From: Streptococcus minor DSM 17118
GTDB lineage: Bacteria > Bacillota > Bacilli > Lactobacillales > Streptococcaceae
Reading direction: 5' to 3'
DNA length: 64,000 bases
Assembly (NCBI RefSeq): GCF_000377005.1
Contig: NZ_AQYB01000031.1
Coordinates: 1-64,000 of the forward strand
Shown here: piece by piece, positions 17,690-29,729 of the stretch
How positions within the stretch are numbered: the stretch's first letter is position 1
How the letters are laid out: each line of letters opens with the position of its first letter
Notes under the pieces: model-generated
What the model saw: the letters and a program-made list of their open reading frames with translations, nothing else
Told to the model about the DNA's origin: nothing
Database searches by the model: none
Made by a program: the position numbers and the translations under genes

Positions 17690-18802
17690 TTGAAGATAAG
17701 TGATGAATTATTGCATTATAGTGTTTGGGGGCATGATCGAAAGGATCAGCATGTAATGCTAGCTAGCCAGCAGTACCATCAGGGGTCTGCTCCTGATTTT
17801 GAAACAACGCGTTTTGTTCATCAGTCTCTGCCGCAGATAAAGGTAGAAGATGTGGATTATTCTACTTGTGTAGCAGGCTTTGAGTTGGAAACACCTTTCT
17901 TTATCAATGCCATGACAGGGGGAACAAAGGAGACGCGACGTATCAACCGTGTTCTAGGGATCTTGGGTTTTTTGGCGAAGATTCCTGTGGCTTCAGGTTC
18001 AGTCAGTGCGGCTATTAAAGATCCATCTGTAGCGGAAACTTTTTCTGTCATCCGCCAAGAAAATCCAAAAGGCATCATTTTTGCCAATTTGGGAGCCCAT
18101 CATGATATCGAAAATGCCAAACGAGCAGTGGATATTTTGGAAGCGAATGCCTTACAGATCCATGTTAATGCTCCTCAAGAAATTCTAATGCCAGAAGGTG
18201 ATCGTGATTTCAGCAATTGGCTAAGCAATATCGAAACCTTAGTTCGCGAGCTTGAAGTACCTGTTATTGTCAAGGAAGTTGGTTTTGGTATGAGTCGTGA
18301 GACAATCAAGCAGTTGGCTTCTGTCGGTGTCAAGACAGTTGATATTTCTGGTGCTGGTGGGACAGATTTTGCCAAGATTGAGGACAATCGTCGCCCCTAT
18401 GACCGTTATCCTTATATGCACGGTTGGGGCCAATCAACTATGATTTCTCTAGCTGAGGCGATGTCTCTTCCTGAAGAGGAACGCCCGGATATTATTGCTT
18501 CAGGCGGTGTCAAGAATCCGTTGGATATTGTTAAATCCTTATCTATGGGAGCTAAACTAGTCGGGATGTCCAATCATTTCTTGCAAATGGCTCGCAAGGA
18601 TAAGCGTATTGAAGATGCTTTGATGAACATCCGTATCATGCAAGAGCAGACCAAGATGATGATGACCATGCTTGGAGCAAGGAACCTAGAAGAATTGAGT
18701 CAGAAGGATTTGATTCTTGGCCCTGCTGTCCAAAATTGGTGTCAGGCGCGCGGTATTGATTGGCAAGCTTATGCTAATCGGTCGCAAAAAACAGGTATTT
18801 AG
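17690..18802 (+). CDS. fni: type 2 isopentenyl-diphosphate isomerase
   Basis: 370 residues, FMN-dependent TIM-barrel. ETPFFINAMTGG, PVASGSVSAAIKDPS, HVNAPQEILMPEGDRDF, VIVKEVGFGMSRETI and DISGAGGTDFAKIE follow the Fni order. Interconverts IPP and DMAPP with FMN and NADPH. Start is TTG 17690: AAGGAG sits eight bases before it and no in-frame ATG lies nearby. 34 bases after pmk, end of operon, terminator at 18828. The N-terminus (to about residue 50) is less conserved than usual. Confidence 0.93.
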   Translation: MKISDELLHYSVWGHDRKDQHVMLASQQYHQGSAPDFETTRFVHQSLPQIKVEDVDYSTCVAGFELETPFFINAMTGGTKETRRINRVLGILGFLAKIPVASGSVSAAIKDPSVAETFSVIRQENPKGIIFANLGAHHDIENAKRAVDILEANALQIHVNAPQEILMPEGDRDFSNWLSNIETLVRELEVPVIVKEVGFGMSRETIKQLASVGVKTVDISGAGGTDFAKIEDNRRPYDRYPYMHGWGQSTMISLAEAMSLPEEERPDIIASGGVKNPLDIVKSLSMGAKLVGMSNHFLQMARKDKRIEDALMNIRIMQEQTKMMMTMLGARNLEELSQKDLILGPAVQNWCQARGIDWQAYANRSQKTGI

Positions 18803-18827
18803 TAACCAAATAAGAAAAAATATTCGT

Positions 18828-18856
18828 TAAAAGCCCATCATGGGCTTTTATTATTT
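18828..18856 (+). terminator. terminator of the mevalonate operon
   Basis: TAAAAGCCCAT c ATGGGCTTTTA followed by TTATTT. Confidence 0.85.
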
Positions 18857-18918
18857 ATAAAATCTTTAGTTTTAGGCCTTTTTGTGATAAAATGATAGAA
18901 AATTAAAGGAGGCTTGAC

Positions 18919-19185
18919 ATGAAAGCGATTGTGACAGTAGTTGGTAAGGATAGTAAGGGAATCGTGGCGGGTGTTGCCGGTAAGATTGCAGATTTAGGTC
19001 TCAATATTGATGATATTTCGCAAACAGTTTTGGATGAATTTTTCACCATGATGGCAGTAGTTTCTTCGGATGAAAAAAAAGATTTTACAGCTCTGCGCTC
19101 AGAATTAGAAGCTTATGGTGAGTCATTGCAGGTCAAAATTAACATCCAAAGTGCGGCTATTTTTGATGCGATGCACAACTTGTAA
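18919..19185 (+). CDS. ACT-domain protein, UPF0237 family
   Basis: 88 residues, a single ACT-type regulatory domain: MKAIVTVVGKDSKGIVAGVA, the strand-turn LGLNIDDISQTVLDEFFTMM and a C-terminal second half. ACT domains bind amino acids or similar small ligands. In streptococci this gene lies directly before the UPF0210 gene, as here (18 bases), so the two products probably act together. Ribosome site AAAGGAGG, promoter with TGATAAAATGATAG. Confidence 0.85.
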   Translation: MKAIVTVVGKDSKGIVAGVAGKIADLGLNIDDISQTVLDEFFTMMAVVSSDEKKDFTALRSELEAYGESLQVKINIQSAAIFDAMHNL

Positions 19186-19203
19186 GATAGGGGATTGTGA
19201 AAA

Positions 19204-20541
19204 ATGGATATTAGACAGGTTACTGAAACCATTAAGATGATTGAAGAGCAAAATTTCGATATTCGGACCATTACGATGGGGATTTCGCTCTTGGATTGTA
19301 TTGATACCGATATCGACCGAGTGGCAGACAAAGTTTATCATAAGATTGTAACTAAGGCTGGTAGGCTAGTAGCAGTTGGTGATGAAATCGCAGCGGAGCT
19401 TGGAATTCCTATTGTCAATAAGCGTGTGTCCGTTACGCCGATCTCCTTGATTGGGGCAGCAACGGATGCGACCAACTACGTTCCCATCGCCAAGGCTCTA
19501 GATAAGGCTGCTCATGAAATTGGTGTTGATTTTATTGGTGGCTATTCTGCTTTGGTACAAAAAGGTTACCAAAAAGGAGACGAAATCCTCATCAACTCCA
19601 TTCCCCAAGCATTGGCTGAAACCCAGAAGGTGTGTTCATCGGTCAACATCGGTTCCACCAAGACTGGCATCAATATGACAGCCGTACGAGATATGGGGCG
19701 GATTATCAAAGAGACAGCAGAAGCTTCTGAAATGGGACCTGCTAAGCTTGTGGTTTTTGCTAATGCAGTCGAGGATAATCCTTTTATGGCTGGAGCTTTC
19801 CATGGTGTTGGTGAAGCAGATGTAGTCATCAATGTCGGGGTTTCAGGACCTGGTGTGGTGAAGCGAGCTTTAGAAAAAGTGCGTGGTGAAAGTTTTGATG
19901 TAGTAGCTGAAACAGTCAAGAAAACAGCCTTCAAGATTACTCGTATCGGTCAATTAGTTGGTACACTAGCCTCTGAACGTCTAGGTGTTAAGTTCGGAAT
20001 TGTGGATTTATCCCTAGCACCGACTCCAGCAGTCGGTGACTCTGTAGCTCGTGTTCTAGAAGAAATGGGACTTGAAATGGTTGGGACCCACGGAACGACA
20101 GCGGCTCTAGCACTCCTCAATGATGCAGTAAAAAAAGGTGGTGTTATGGCCTGCAACCAAGTCGGTGGTTTATCCGGTGCTTTTATTCCTGTATCAGAAG
20201 ATGAGGGGATGATTGCTGCTGTTCAGGCTGGTTCTCTCAATCTGGAAAAACTAGAAGCTATGACTGCTATCTGTTCGGTTGGTTTGGATATGATTGCTAT
20301 TCCAGAGAATACACCATATGAGACCATTGCTGCTATGATTGCAGATGAGGCTGCGATTGGGGTTATCAATCAAAAGACTACAGCGGTGCGTATCATTCCG
20401 AAAGGAAAAGAAGGTGATATGATTGAGTTTGGTGGTCTGTTGGGGACAGCCCCTGTGATGAGAGTCAACGAACATTCATCAGCTGATTTTATTGCTCGAG
20501 GTGGGCAAATTCCGGCTCCTATTCATAGTTTTAAGAACTAA
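19204..20541 (+). CDS. UPF0210 (DUF711) family protein
   Basis: 445 residues matching the UPF0210/DUF711 family, which is structurally related to glycyl-radical (PFL-like) enzymes although no glycyl-radical motif is seen. Gly-rich [46 protein letters not shown] and the C-terminal [14 protein letters not shown] are recognisable. The biochemical role is not established. Cotranscribed with the ACT gene. Confidence 0.85.
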   Translation: MDIRQVTETIKMIEEQNFDIRTITMGISLLDCIDTDIDRVADKVYHKIVTKAGRLVAVGDEIAAELGIPIVNKRVSVTPISLIGAATDATNYVPIAKALDKAAHEIGVDFIGGYSALVQKGYQKGDEILINSIPQALAETQKVCSSVNIGSTKTGINMTAVRDMGRIIKETAEASEMGPAKLVVFANAVEDNPFMAGAFHGVGEADVVINVGVSGPGVVKRALEKVRGESFDVVAETVKKTAFKITRIGQLVGTLASERLGVKFGIVDLSLAPTPAVGDSVARVLEEMGLEMVGTHGTTAALALLNDAVKKGGVMACNQVGGLSGAFIPVSEDEGMIAAVQAGSLNLEKLEAMTAICSVGLDMIAIPENTPYETIAAMIADEAAIGVINQKTTAVRIIPKGKEGDMIEFGGLLGTAPVMRVNEHSSADFIARGGQIPAPIHSFKN

Positions 20542-20564
20542 TCTATCATTTGGTAACTAGTCAG

Positions 20565-20600
20565 AAATAGCAGAGACTATCCATCTTTGCTATTTTTTAA
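20565..20600 (+). terminator. terminator after the UPF0210 gene
   Basis: AAATAGCA / TGCTATTT stem with T run. Confidence 0.65.
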
Positions 20601-20681
20601 TGTCAAACCGACTTTTCATTCTTCAGAATTCCTGCTTTTTGGTGTATTTTTGGTATAATAGAACTATCTACAGGAGGAAAA

Positions 20682-21380
20682 ATGATGACAGAAACAAGAC
20701 TGTATATTGCACGTCATGGCAAGACCATGTTTAATACAATTGGTCGAATTCAGGGGTGGGCAGATACACCGTTGACTACTACTGGTGAAGAAGGTATTCG
20801 CGAATTGGGCCTGGGTCTTAAGGATGCTGGTCTCAATTTTAAATTGGCTGTTTCCAGTGATTTAGGACGAACTGTTCAAACTATTACGATTGCCCAGAAA
20901 GAGTTAGATATTTTGGGCCAAATCCCTTATTACCAAGACAAGCGTATCCGTGAGTGGTGTTTTGGAAGTTTTGAAGGAATGTATGATGCAGATCTATTTA
21001 GTGGAGTCCTGCCACGGATTAGTGGTATTGTAGATGCTACTACTATGTCTTTTGAAGAGATTGCCAATGGTATCGTGGAAGCTGATACAGCTAATTGGGC
21101 TGAGAGTTGGGAAGTGTTGAGTGGTAGGATTTTGGATGGATTTGCTTCCATTGCTCGTAAAGTTGAGCGCCAAGGTGGAGGCAATGCCTTAGTTGTCAGC
21201 CATGGTATGACGATTGCAACCTTAGTGGACTTGCTAGAACCAGAAAGTCAAAAAAGACTAGTCCTTGACAATGGCAGTGTGACTGTTATCAAATATGCAG
21301 ATGGCAAGATGACAGTTGAGTCAGTAGGTGATATGTCTTATCGCCAACGTGGAGCAGAGATGCTAGAGAAAATGAACTAA
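20682..21380 (+). CDS. histidine phosphatase superfamily protein
   Basis: 232 residues. The catalytic motif LYIARHGKTMFNTIGRIQGW carries the phospho-accepting His of the RHG signature. The second active-site His is in ALVVSHGMTIATLVDLL, and IREWCFGSFEGM is the conserved central segment. Phosphoglycerate-mutase-like phosphatase; substrate unknown. AGGAGG precedes two consecutive ATGs (20682 and 20685); either could be the start. Followed by the terminator at 21392. Confidence 0.85.
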   Translation: MMTETRLYIARHGKTMFNTIGRIQGWADTPLTTTGEEGIRELGLGLKDAGLNFKLAVSSDLGRTVQTITIAQKELDILGQIPYYQDKRIREWCFGSFEGMYDADLFSGVLPRISGIVDATTMSFEEIANGIVEADTANWAESWEVLSGRILDGFASIARKVERQGGGNALVVSHGMTIATLVDLLEPESQKRLVLDNGSVTVIKYADGKMTVESVGDMSYRQRGAEMLEKMN

Positions 21381-21391
21381 TCGAGTTAACG

Positions 21392-21422
21392 AAAGCCAAG
21401 AAATGTTTCTTGGCTTTTTTTC
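21392..21422 (+). terminator. terminator before the heat-shock operon
   Basis: AAAGCCAAGAAA tg TTTCTTGGCTTT with T run. Confidence 0.9.
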
Positions 21423-21493
21423 GGAAAATATCTAAAAGAAAGCAGGAAGGGCAATCAAAAAAACATTACATACCTAGGTCTTTAGACGGATTT

Positions 21494-21593
21494 TTAGCAC
21501 TCTTGTACAAAGAGTGCTAATTTTTTCTTGACAAGTTGGAAAATCAAGGTATAATGGAAGTAGGTTTTAGCACTCCAGCTGATAGAGTGCTAA
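21494..21593 (+). promoter_or_regulatory. hrcA operon promoter flanked by two CIRCE operators
   Basis: Two perfect CIRCE elements, TTAGCACTC-N9-GAGTGCTAA, at 21494-21520 and 21567-21593. Between them lie -35 TTGACA (21528-21533) and -10 TATAAT (21550-21555), spacer 16. HrcA binding to both would sandwich the promoter, and the second covers the transcript start. Explains heat-shock control of hrcA-grpE-dnaK. Confidence 0.95.
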
Positions 21594-21675
21594 ATCATCC
21601 TGAAACTAGGGTGAATATAGCTGGAAATATAGCTTAAGAGGCAAATATCTGTAGACCAAGGGGGTGATGGGCATT

Positions 21676-22710
21676 GTGATAACCCAACGGCAAAATGAAA
21701 TCTTAAATCTGATTGTGGAACTTTTTACACAGACCCATGAGCCAGTTGGTTCCAAGGCTTTACAAGCTCTCATTGCTTCATCCAGTGCGACGATTCGAAA
21801 TGATATGGCGAAGTTAGAGAAGCTAGGCTTGCTAGAAAAAGCGCATACTTCCAGTGGTCGTATGCCTAGTCCAGCAGGTTTTCAATATTTTGTCAAACAC
21901 TCGTTAAATATGGATAATATTGATGAACAGGATATTTATCAGGTGGTTAAGGCTTTTGATTTTGAAGCCTTTAAGCTAGAAGATATTCTGCAGAAGGCGG
22001 GTCAGATTCTGGCAGATTTAACAGGCTATTCGGCTGTGATTTTGGATGTCGAACCAGCTAGGCAAAAATTGACAGCTTTCGATATTGTTCAGCTATCTAA
22101 CCATGATGCTCTGGCAGTTCTAACATTGGATGAATCAAAGCCAGCGACGGTACAGTTCGCTATTCCGAAAAATTTCCTAACACGTGATTTGTTGACTATC
22201 AAGCAGATAGTAGACGATCGCTTACTTGGACGTTCAGTCATGGATATCCATTACAAACTGCGGACAGAGATTCCACAGATTGTACAGCGGTATTTCACCA
22301 CAACAGACAATGTATTAGACTTGTTTGACTATGTCTTTGCAGAGCTCTTCAAGGAAACAGTCTTTGTGGCTGGGAAAGTTAATTCTCTAGAGTATGCGGA
22401 TTTTCAAACTTATCAGTTCTTAGATGATAAGCAGGGAGTAGCCTTGGCCTTTCGTCAACATTTGGCAGAGGACCAGATGGCTAGTGTCCAGGTCGCAGAC
22501 AGTAAGGAGGAGGCTCTGGCTAATGTCACGGTCCTGACTCATCGTTTTTTGATTCCTTATCGGGGCTTCGGGATTTTGAGCTTGATTGGCCCGATTGATA
22601 TGGATTACCGACGTAGTGTTAGTCTAGTGAATGTCGTTGGTCGAGTTCTGGCCATGAAGCTAGGTGATTACTATCGCTATCTCAATAGCAACCATTATGA
22701 AGTCCATTAA
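21676..22710 (+). CDS. hrcA: heat-inducible transcription repressor HrcA
   Basis: 344 residues from GTG 21676 ([16 protein letters not shown]). This start matches known HrcA proteins and lies 11 bases from AAGGGGG. A GTG at 21664 and an ATG at 21667 are in frame but overlap that ribosome site. N-terminal winged helix ([37 protein letters not shown]), then the GAF-like dimer domain, ending [10 protein letters not shown]. Represses its own operon through CIRCE and is kept active by GroEL. Confidence 0.93.
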   Translation: MITQRQNEILNLIVELFTQTHEPVGSKALQALIASSSATIRNDMAKLEKLGLLEKAHTSSGRMPSPAGFQYFVKHSLNMDNIDEQDIYQVVKAFDFEAFKLEDILQKAGQILADLTGYSAVILDVEPARQKLTAFDIVQLSNHDALAVLTLDESKPATVQFAIPKNFLTRDLLTIKQIVDDRLLGRSVMDIHYKLRTEIPQIVQRYFTTTDNVLDLFDYVFAELFKETVFVAGKVNSLEYADFQTYQFLDDKQGVALAFRQHLAEDQMASVQVADSKEEALANVTVLTHRFLIPYRGFGILSLIGPIDMDYRRSVSLVNVVGRVLAMKLGDYYRYLNSNHYEVH

Positions 22711-22739
22711 ACAAATAATAGTATAAAGAGGTGAAAATC

Positions 22740-23255
22740 TTGTCTGAAGAAGTAAAAAATGAAGAGGTTTTAGAAGAAGTGGAAATCGTCGATGAAACGG
22801 TTGAAGAAACGCCAGAAAAAACCGAATTAGATTTGGCTAATGAGCGTGCGGAAGATTTTGAAAATAAATACTTACGGGCTCATGCAGAAATGCAAAACAT
22901 CCAGCGCCGTGCCAACGAAGAGCGCCAAAGCCTGCAGCGCTATCGTTCGCAGGATTTGGCTAAGAAAGTCTTGCCGAGCCTAGATAACTTGGAGCGGGCC
23001 CTTCAAGTCGAAGGTCTGACAGAAGATGTCAAAAAAGGTATCGAGATGGTTCAAGAAAGTTTGGTGCAAGCATTGAAAGGAGAAGGCGTCGAAGAAGTTC
23101 CAGTAGAGAACTTTGATCCAAATTTCCACATGGCTGTCCAAACTCTGCCAGCAGATGATGACCACCCAGCAGATAGTATCGCTCAAGTCTTCCAAAAAGG
23201 CTATAAGCTTCACGAACGTTTGTTAAGACCAGCCATGGTGGTAGTATACAATTAG
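22740..23255 (+). CDS. grpE: nucleotide exchange factor GrpE
   Basis: 171 residues from TTG 22740 ([15 protein letters not shown]). AGAGGTG lies six bases before it, and the alternative GTG 22731 is itself part of that ribosome site. Acidic N-terminal tail, long coiled coil ([20 protein letters not shown]), then the beta domain [19 protein letters not shown]. It releases ADP from DnaK. 29 bases behind hrcA. Confidence 0.93.
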   Translation: MSEEVKNEEVLEEVEIVDETVEETPEKTELDLANERAEDFENKYLRAHAEMQNIQRRANEERQSLQRYRSQDLAKKVLPSLDNLERALQVEGLTEDVKKGIEMVQESLVQALKGEGVEEVPVENFDPNFHMAVQTLPADDDHPADSIAQVFQKGYKLHERLLRPAMVVVYN

Positions 23256-25360
<2,105 letters not shown>

Positions 25361-25468
25361 GACAATCAACAGATTGGTTTAGCCTGTGAGGAAAAAACAA
25401 GAGACGAGCGATAAGCCTGGTGGACTGTTTTATCCCGGGTTAAGAAACAATGAATAGTAGTCCAATCA

Positions 25469-25496
25469 CAGAGGTTGCACCCAGCCTCTGTTTTTG
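25469..25496 (+). terminator. terminator between dnaK and dnaJ
   Basis: CAGAGG ttgcacccag CCTCTG followed by TTTTTGGG. Suggests that dnaJ is reached by read-through or from a separate promoter. Confidence 0.7.
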
Positions 25497-25874
25497 GGTA
25501 ATATCCGCCTAATTTTTATAGAAAGGAAAGTGTTCGTAACTGAACACGGGCTACTTTTTAAATTTCAAGAAAAGGAATACAAGTTCGGTCATTTGAACAC
25601 AGGCTAAAAACCTGGTGAAAAAGATACATTTTCTAGTGTGAAGTACACACTGCGTCAGTTTCCTATTTTCACTTTGTTTAACTTTTACAGAAAGGAATAA
25701 AGTTCGATTATACGAACACAGTCGTTTAAAAATGGTATTCTTGCGTGATTTTATTGGTGCAACTGAATACGCCTACAACTCTGTGAAAAAAGATAAATCC
25801 TCCTAGATAGAAAGTTATCTCTGTCGGATTTTCTATTTTTCTTTGAGTCGCTTAACGGCTTAATATCTTACATT
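25497..25874 (+). repeat. repeated hairpin elements before dnaJ
   Basis: Two kinds of imperfect repeat. Type A, three copies (25521-25551, 25568-25604, 25689-25724): GAAAGGAA, a short gap, GTTC, a loop, GAACACAG; the stems are GTGTTC/GAACAC, GTTCG/TGAAC and GTTCG/CGAAC. Type B, two copies (about 25614-25675 and 25782-25845): GTGAAAAA(A)GATA, a hairpin, CTGnGTC, CTATTTT. The inner stems are AGTGTG/CACACT (25635-25651) and AGATA/TATCT (25805-25820): different bases, same pairing. A 24-codon ORF (ATG 25732 to TAG 25806) and a 25-codon ORF (GTG 25530 to TAA 25607) lie here, but neither has a good ribosome site. Confidence 0.6.
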
Positions 25875-27005
25875 ATGAACAATACAGAATATTACGATCG
25901 TCTTGGGGTTTCCAAAAACGCTTCACAAGACGAGATAAAAAAGGCTTATCGTAAGCTATCCAAGAAATACCATCCAGATATCAATAAGGAGGCTGGTGCT
26001 GAGCAGAAATATAAGGATGTTCAGGAAGCCTACGAAACCTTGAGTGATGAACAAAAGCGTGCTGCCTATGATCAATATGGACCAGCTGGTGCCAACGGTG
26101 GTTTTGGTGGTGGCGGTTTCTCTGGTTTTGATGGTGGAGGCTTTGGTGGCTTTGAAGATATCTTCTCTAGCTTCTTTGGTGGCGGGGGAGCAAGGCGCAA
26201 TCCAAACGCTCCACGTCAAGGTGATGACCTGCAATACCGTGTTCAGCTCAAGTTCGAAGAGGCTGTTTTCGGTGCAGAAAAAGAGGTCAGCTATCACCGT
26301 GAAGCGACTTGTCGCACTTGTACGGGTTCAGGAGCTAAACCAGGAACCAGTCCGGTCACATGTAGCCGTTGTCATGGGTCAGGTGTCATCAATGTTGACA
26401 CTCAAACCCCGCTTGGAACCATGCGCCGTCAAATGACCTGTGACGCCTGTCATGGCCGTGGTCAACAAATTCCAAATCCATGTGAAACCTGTCGCGGTAC
26501 TGGGCATGAAAAACGTTCGCATACAGTGACTGTTAAGATTCCAGCTGGTGTCGAAACGGGTCAACAAATCCGTTTGGCCGGCCAAGGGGAAGCAGGTTTC
26601 AATGGTGGTGCTTATGGTGATCTTTTTGTTATTATCCAAGTGCAGTCATCTGATAAGTTTGAGCGTGATGGCATGACTATCTACTACAAGCTGAACCTCA
26701 ACTTTGTTCAAGCTGCTTTGGGGGATACAGTCCATGTGCCAACTGTGCACGGTGATGTGGACTTGATTATTCCTGAAGGAACCCAGACAGGCAAGAAATT
26801 CCGCCTTAAGGGCAAAGGTGCACCTAGCCTACGTGGCAATGCAGTTGGTGACCAATACGTGACTGTAAATGTTGTCACACCAACTGGCCTCAATGAGCGC
26901 CAGAAAGCAGCCCTCAAAGATTTTGCCGAAGCGGGAAACATCCAGGTTCAACCGCAGAAAAAAGGCTTTTTTGACAAGGTAAAAGATGCCTTTGAAGACC
27001 TATAA
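25875..27005 (+). CDS. dnaJ: chaperone DnaJ (Hsp40)
   Basis: 376 residues. J domain with the DnaK-stimulating HPD ([12 protein letters not shown]), a Gly/Phe-rich linker ([20 protein letters not shown]), the zinc domain with four Cys-x-x-Cys-x-Gly-x-Gly units ([32 protein letters not shown]), and the C-terminal substrate domains. Ends [15 protein letters not shown]. Cochaperone that delivers substrates to DnaK. No convincing Shine-Dalgarno before ATG 25875 (CTTAATATCTTACATT). Confidence 0.95.
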   Translation: MNNTEYYDRLGVSKNASQDEIKKAYRKLSKKYHPDINKEAGAEQKYKDVQEAYETLSDEQKRAAYDQYGPAGANGGFGGGGFSGFDGGGFGGFEDIFSSFFGGGGARRNPNAPRQGDDLQYRVQLKFEEAVFGAEKEVSYHREATCRTCTGSGAKPGTSPVTCSRCHGSGVINVDTQTPLGTMRRQMTCDACHGRGQQIPNPCETCRGTGHEKRSHTVTVKIPAGVETGQQIRLAGQGEAGFNGGAYGDLFVIIQVQSSDKFERDGMTIYYKLNLNFVQAALGDTVHVPTVHGDVDLIIPEGTQTGKKFRLKGKGAPSLRGNAVGDQYVTVNVVTPTGLNERQKAALKDFAEAGNIQVQPQKKGFFDKVKDAFEDL

Positions 27006-27010
27006 ACTAT

Positions 27011-27046
27011 AAAGAGACTCAGTTGTAAGAACTGGGTCTTTTCTCT
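27011..27046 (+). terminator. terminator of dnaJ
   Basis: Stem AAAGA-gac-TCAGTT / AACTG-gg-TCTTTT. Confidence 0.7.
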
Positions 27047-27098
27047 TGCGGACCACTTGGTTTTCATGATAAGCTAGGGGAAAGCGAAAGGGGAGAAG

Positions 27099-28556
27099 AT
27101 GGAATTTAAAGATGCTACTGCCATGGCCCAGGCGGTAAAAGATGGCCATGTTTCGCCTATTGAATTGGTACAAGCTAGTATCGATAGAATTGAGGAACTC
27201 AACCCTTCTATTCATGCGGTGGTGGACAAACAGTACGATGAAGCTCTAGCTAGAGCGACTGCTATTCATGGTGCAGACAAGGTGTTTGGTGGAGTACCTA
27301 TTTTGTTAAAGGATTTGGGGCAAAATCAAGCAGGGCACATGTCTACTTCAGGCTCCAGACTTTTTGCTCGATACAAATCTAGACAGACGGATTGCTTTGT
27401 GGAACGCCTGGAAAGTCTGGGGTTTATCGTACTAGGTCGGACCAGTACGCCTGAATTTGGTTTCAAGAATATATCGGATTCAAGTCTTCATGGTCCAGTT
27501 CATTTGCCATGGGACCGACAGCGAAATGCGGGTGGTTCAAGTGGTGGTTCTGCTGCTGCGGTAGCAACTGGCATGGTTCCAATTGCCGCCGCGTCTGATG
27601 GTGGTGGGTCTATTCGTATCCCAGCTAGCTTCAATGGCTTAATTGGCCTTAAACCTAGTCGTGGTCGTATGCTAGTCGGCCCCTCAAGTTATCGGGGTTG
27701 GCAAGGGGCTTCTGTCCATTTTGCTTTAACCAAGTCTATCCGAGATACACAGGTACTCTTAAAGAACATGCAAGTTTGCCAACTAGAAAGCCCTTTTCCC
27801 CTCCCCACCTTATCAGAAGCAGAACTAGCTTTTGAACTCGCCAGACCACTTAGAATCGCTTATTGCCTAGCTTCTCCTATCGGTAGCCCTGTCTCGATAG
27901 ATGCCCAGCAGGCTGTATTAGAGGCGGTTGAGCAGTTGAAAAACTTAGGACATCAGATAGTAGAATTGGCAGAATTTCCTATCAATGGAATAGAAGTTGT
28001 CAAATCTTATTATCTGATGAACAGCGTAGAGACTGCCCAAATGTTTGATGGGATTGAATCCATGCTTGGTCGCTCCGTGACAGTTGATGATATGGAGCTT
28101 ATGACTTGGGCTATCTACCAATCAGGTCAAACAATTCCAGCCAAAATTTATTCTAAAAACCTACAGGACTGGGATGTCTATAGTGCCCAGATGGCAGAAT
28201 TTCACAAGGAATACGATATCTTGTTGACACCGACAGTAGCGGATGTAGCTCCTCTACACAATCAATTCCAACTATCGGTTTCTCTTCAGCAAGATCTGGC
28301 CAATATGGCTAGTTTCTCCATGCTGGATCAGCAAGATTTGATTTGGGAGATGTTTGCAGACAGCCTAGCTTGGACTCCTTTTACTCTTTTTGCCAATCTG
28401 ACTGGTCAGCCTGCCCTTTCTCTCCCTACTTATGAAACAGCAAATGGCCTACCTATCGGAATTCAGCTGATTGCGGCCAAGGGCCGCGAAGATCTACTTT
28501 TAGCTCTTTCGAGACAGTTGGAGCTACTGGATTTTCTTAAAGTTAAAGCCTTATAA
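27099..28556 (+). CDS. amidase (amidase-signature family)
   Basis: 485 residues. Ser-Ser-Lys catalytic triad region: Lys in [12 protein letters not shown] and the Ser pair in [17 protein letters not shown], followed by [20 protein letters not shown]. Resembles GatA and nylon-oligomer/6-aminohexanoate-type amidases but stands alone without gatB/gatC, so it is probably a free amidase acting on small amides or peptides. C-terminal [12 protein letters not shown] and LPIGIQLIA are typical. Ribosome site AAAGGGGAG. Confidence 0.88.
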   Translation: MEFKDATAMAQAVKDGHVSPIELVQASIDRIEELNPSIHAVVDKQYDEALARATAIHGADKVFGGVPILLKDLGQNQAGHMSTSGSRLFARYKSRQTDCFVERLESLGFIVLGRTSTPEFGFKNISDSSLHGPVHLPWDRQRNAGGSSGGSAAAVATGMVPIAAASDGGGSIRIPASFNGLIGLKPSRGRMLVGPSSYRGWQGASVHFALTKSIRDTQVLLKNMQVCQLESPFPLPTLSEAELAFELARPLRIAYCLASPIGSPVSIDAQQAVLEAVEQLKNLGHQIVELAEFPINGIEVVKSYYLMNSVETAQMFDGIESMLGRSVTVDDMELMTWAIYQSGQTIPAKIYSKNLQDWDVYSAQMAEFHKEYDILLTPTVADVAPLHNQFQLSVSLQQDLANMASFSMLDQQDLIWEMFADSLAWTPFTLFANLTGQPALSLPTYETANGLPIGIQLIAAKGREDLLLALSRQLELLDFLKVKAL

Positions 28557-28615
28557 AATTTTCGGTTCAAATAATTGATAAAGATTTTTTCTTATGTTAA
28601 CCTTTTATTTGTTAT

Positions 28616-28684
28616 ACGGTAACAAGAGTTTTCTTTTAACCGTAAGATCAGTTAGAAAAAGTGTCTGATAGCAGATTTTCTAAC
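28616..28684 (+). promoter_or_regulatory. two inverted repeats in the leader of the ABC substrate-binding protein gene
   Basis: ACGGT (28616-28620) with ACCGT (28639-28643), then a perfect nine-base pair GTTAGAAAA (28651-28659) with TTTTCTAAC (28676-28684), 40 bases before the start codon. Could form an RNA hairpin or an operator. No known riboswitch motif recognised. Confidence 0.5.
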
Positions 28685-28723
28685 GAATCCCCCATTCTCA
28701 GTATCTTAATAAAAGGAGATTTT

Positions 28724-29602
28724 ATGTTGAAAAAAATATGGGCTTCAGCCGTCGTTCTCTCATCGTTAGCTTTGATTGCTTGTTCTAATGGTGCATCTCA
28801 ATCATCGGAAAAAACAAGCACAGAGTGGGACCGTGTTCAGAAAGCTGGTGTCCTTAAAGTAGCAACACCCGGTACTCTTTTCCCAACCTCATATTACAAT
28901 GACGATAAAGAATTGGTTGGATATGAAATTGATATGATGAACGAGATTGGTAAGCGTTTGGATCTCCAGATTGAATACCAAGAAATCGGTGTTGCGGAAG
29001 CATTTACTGCGGTGGATAGTGGCAAGGTAGACATCGCTGTCAATAACTTTGATACGACACCTGAGCGCTTGGAAAAGTACAACATTTCTATTCCTTATAA
29101 GTATTCTGTAGGTGGCTACATCGTCCGTGAGGATGGTACTTCCGGGCTAGAAAAAGCAGATTTGAGTGACTGGGAAGGCAAGAAGGCTGGTGGAGGAGCT
29201 GGGACTCAGTACATGAAGATTGCTAAGAAGTTAGGAGCAGAGCCAGTTATTTATGACAATGTTACCAACGATGTGTACTTGCGTGATGTCTCCACTGGTC
29301 GTACAGACTTTATTCCAAATGACTACTATACACAAGTTATGGCTATCAAGTGGGTTAAGAGCAACTTCCCTGACATCAAGGTTAAGATGGGTGAAGCGAA
29401 ATATAACCCAACTGAGCAAGGTATCGTCATGAAAAAGACAGATGACAGTCTCAAGAAACAACTGGATAAGGTCATCAAGGAAATGCAAGAAGACGGAACT
29501 CTTAAATCTATTTCTGAAAAATACTATGCAGGTCAAGATTTGACTCAACCAATTGAAGGAGCAGAAGACCTTCCAGTTATTGACACAGCTGATGTAGAAT
29601 AG
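28724..29602 (+). CDS. amino-acid ABC transporter substrate-binding lipoprotein
   Basis: 292 residues from ATG 28724 (AAAAGGAG eight bases upstream; an ATG further up at 28661 adds an implausible tail before the signal peptide). Lipobox LIAC, then the family-3 solute-binding fold: VLKVATPGTLFPTSYYND, LVGYEIDMMNEIGKRLDLQI, VDIAVNNFDTTPERLEKYN. Binds a polar amino acid or a cystine-like solute outside the cell. Separated from the permease gene by a terminator, which probably gives the binding protein in excess. Confidence 0.9.
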   Translation: MLKKIWASAVVLSSLALIACSNGASQSSEKTSTEWDRVQKAGVLKVATPGTLFPTSYYNDDKELVGYEIDMMNEIGKRLDLQIEYQEIGVAEAFTAVDSGKVDIAVNNFDTTPERLEKYNISIPYKYSVGGYIVREDGTSGLEKADLSDWEGKKAGGGAGTQYMKIAKKLGAEPVIYDNVTNDVYLRDVSTGRTDFIPNDYYTQVMAIKWVKSNFPDIKVKMGEAKYNPTEQGIVMKKTDDSLKKQLDKVIKEMQEDGTLKSISEKYYAGQDLTQPIEGAEDLPVIDTADVE

Positions 29603-29672
29603 GTCAAAAGAGTTCAGACGAAATTGCTAAACCGTCAGATAAGACAAACACTTTCAAAATAGGTTAAAGTAC

Positions 29673-29712
29673 AAAGAGTCCTGGGGCTATGTTTGCTCCA
29701 GACTCTTTTTAA
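29673..29712 (+). terminator. intercistronic terminator between binding protein and permease
   Basis: AAAGAGTC-c-TGG / CCA-GACTCTTT stem followed by TTTAAA. Likely partial read-through. Confidence 0.8.
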
Positions 29713-29729
29713 ACGCAAAAGGAGCACAC

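Noticed and set aside
19204-20541. Pyruvate formate-lyase (UPF0210 protein is sometimes labelled PFL family)
   Set aside because: No glycyl-radical motif (RVxGY) and much too short; kept as UPF0210.
21494-21593. CRISPR-like direct repeats (two TTAGCACTC/GAGTGCTAA units)
   Set aside because: They are two CIRCE operators around the hrcA promoter.
25521-25845. CRISPR array or pneumococcal BOX/RUP element in the dnaK-dnaJ spacer
   Set aside because: Repeat spacing is irregular, copies are imperfect and palindromic rather than fixed repeats with spacers, and no cas gene is nearby. The sequence does not resemble what I recall of BOX or RUP.
27099-28556. Glutamyl-tRNA amidotransferase subunit A (gatA)
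   Set aside because: Shares the amidase signature, but no gatB or gatC is adjacent and the sequence around the active site and C-terminus is not GatA-like.
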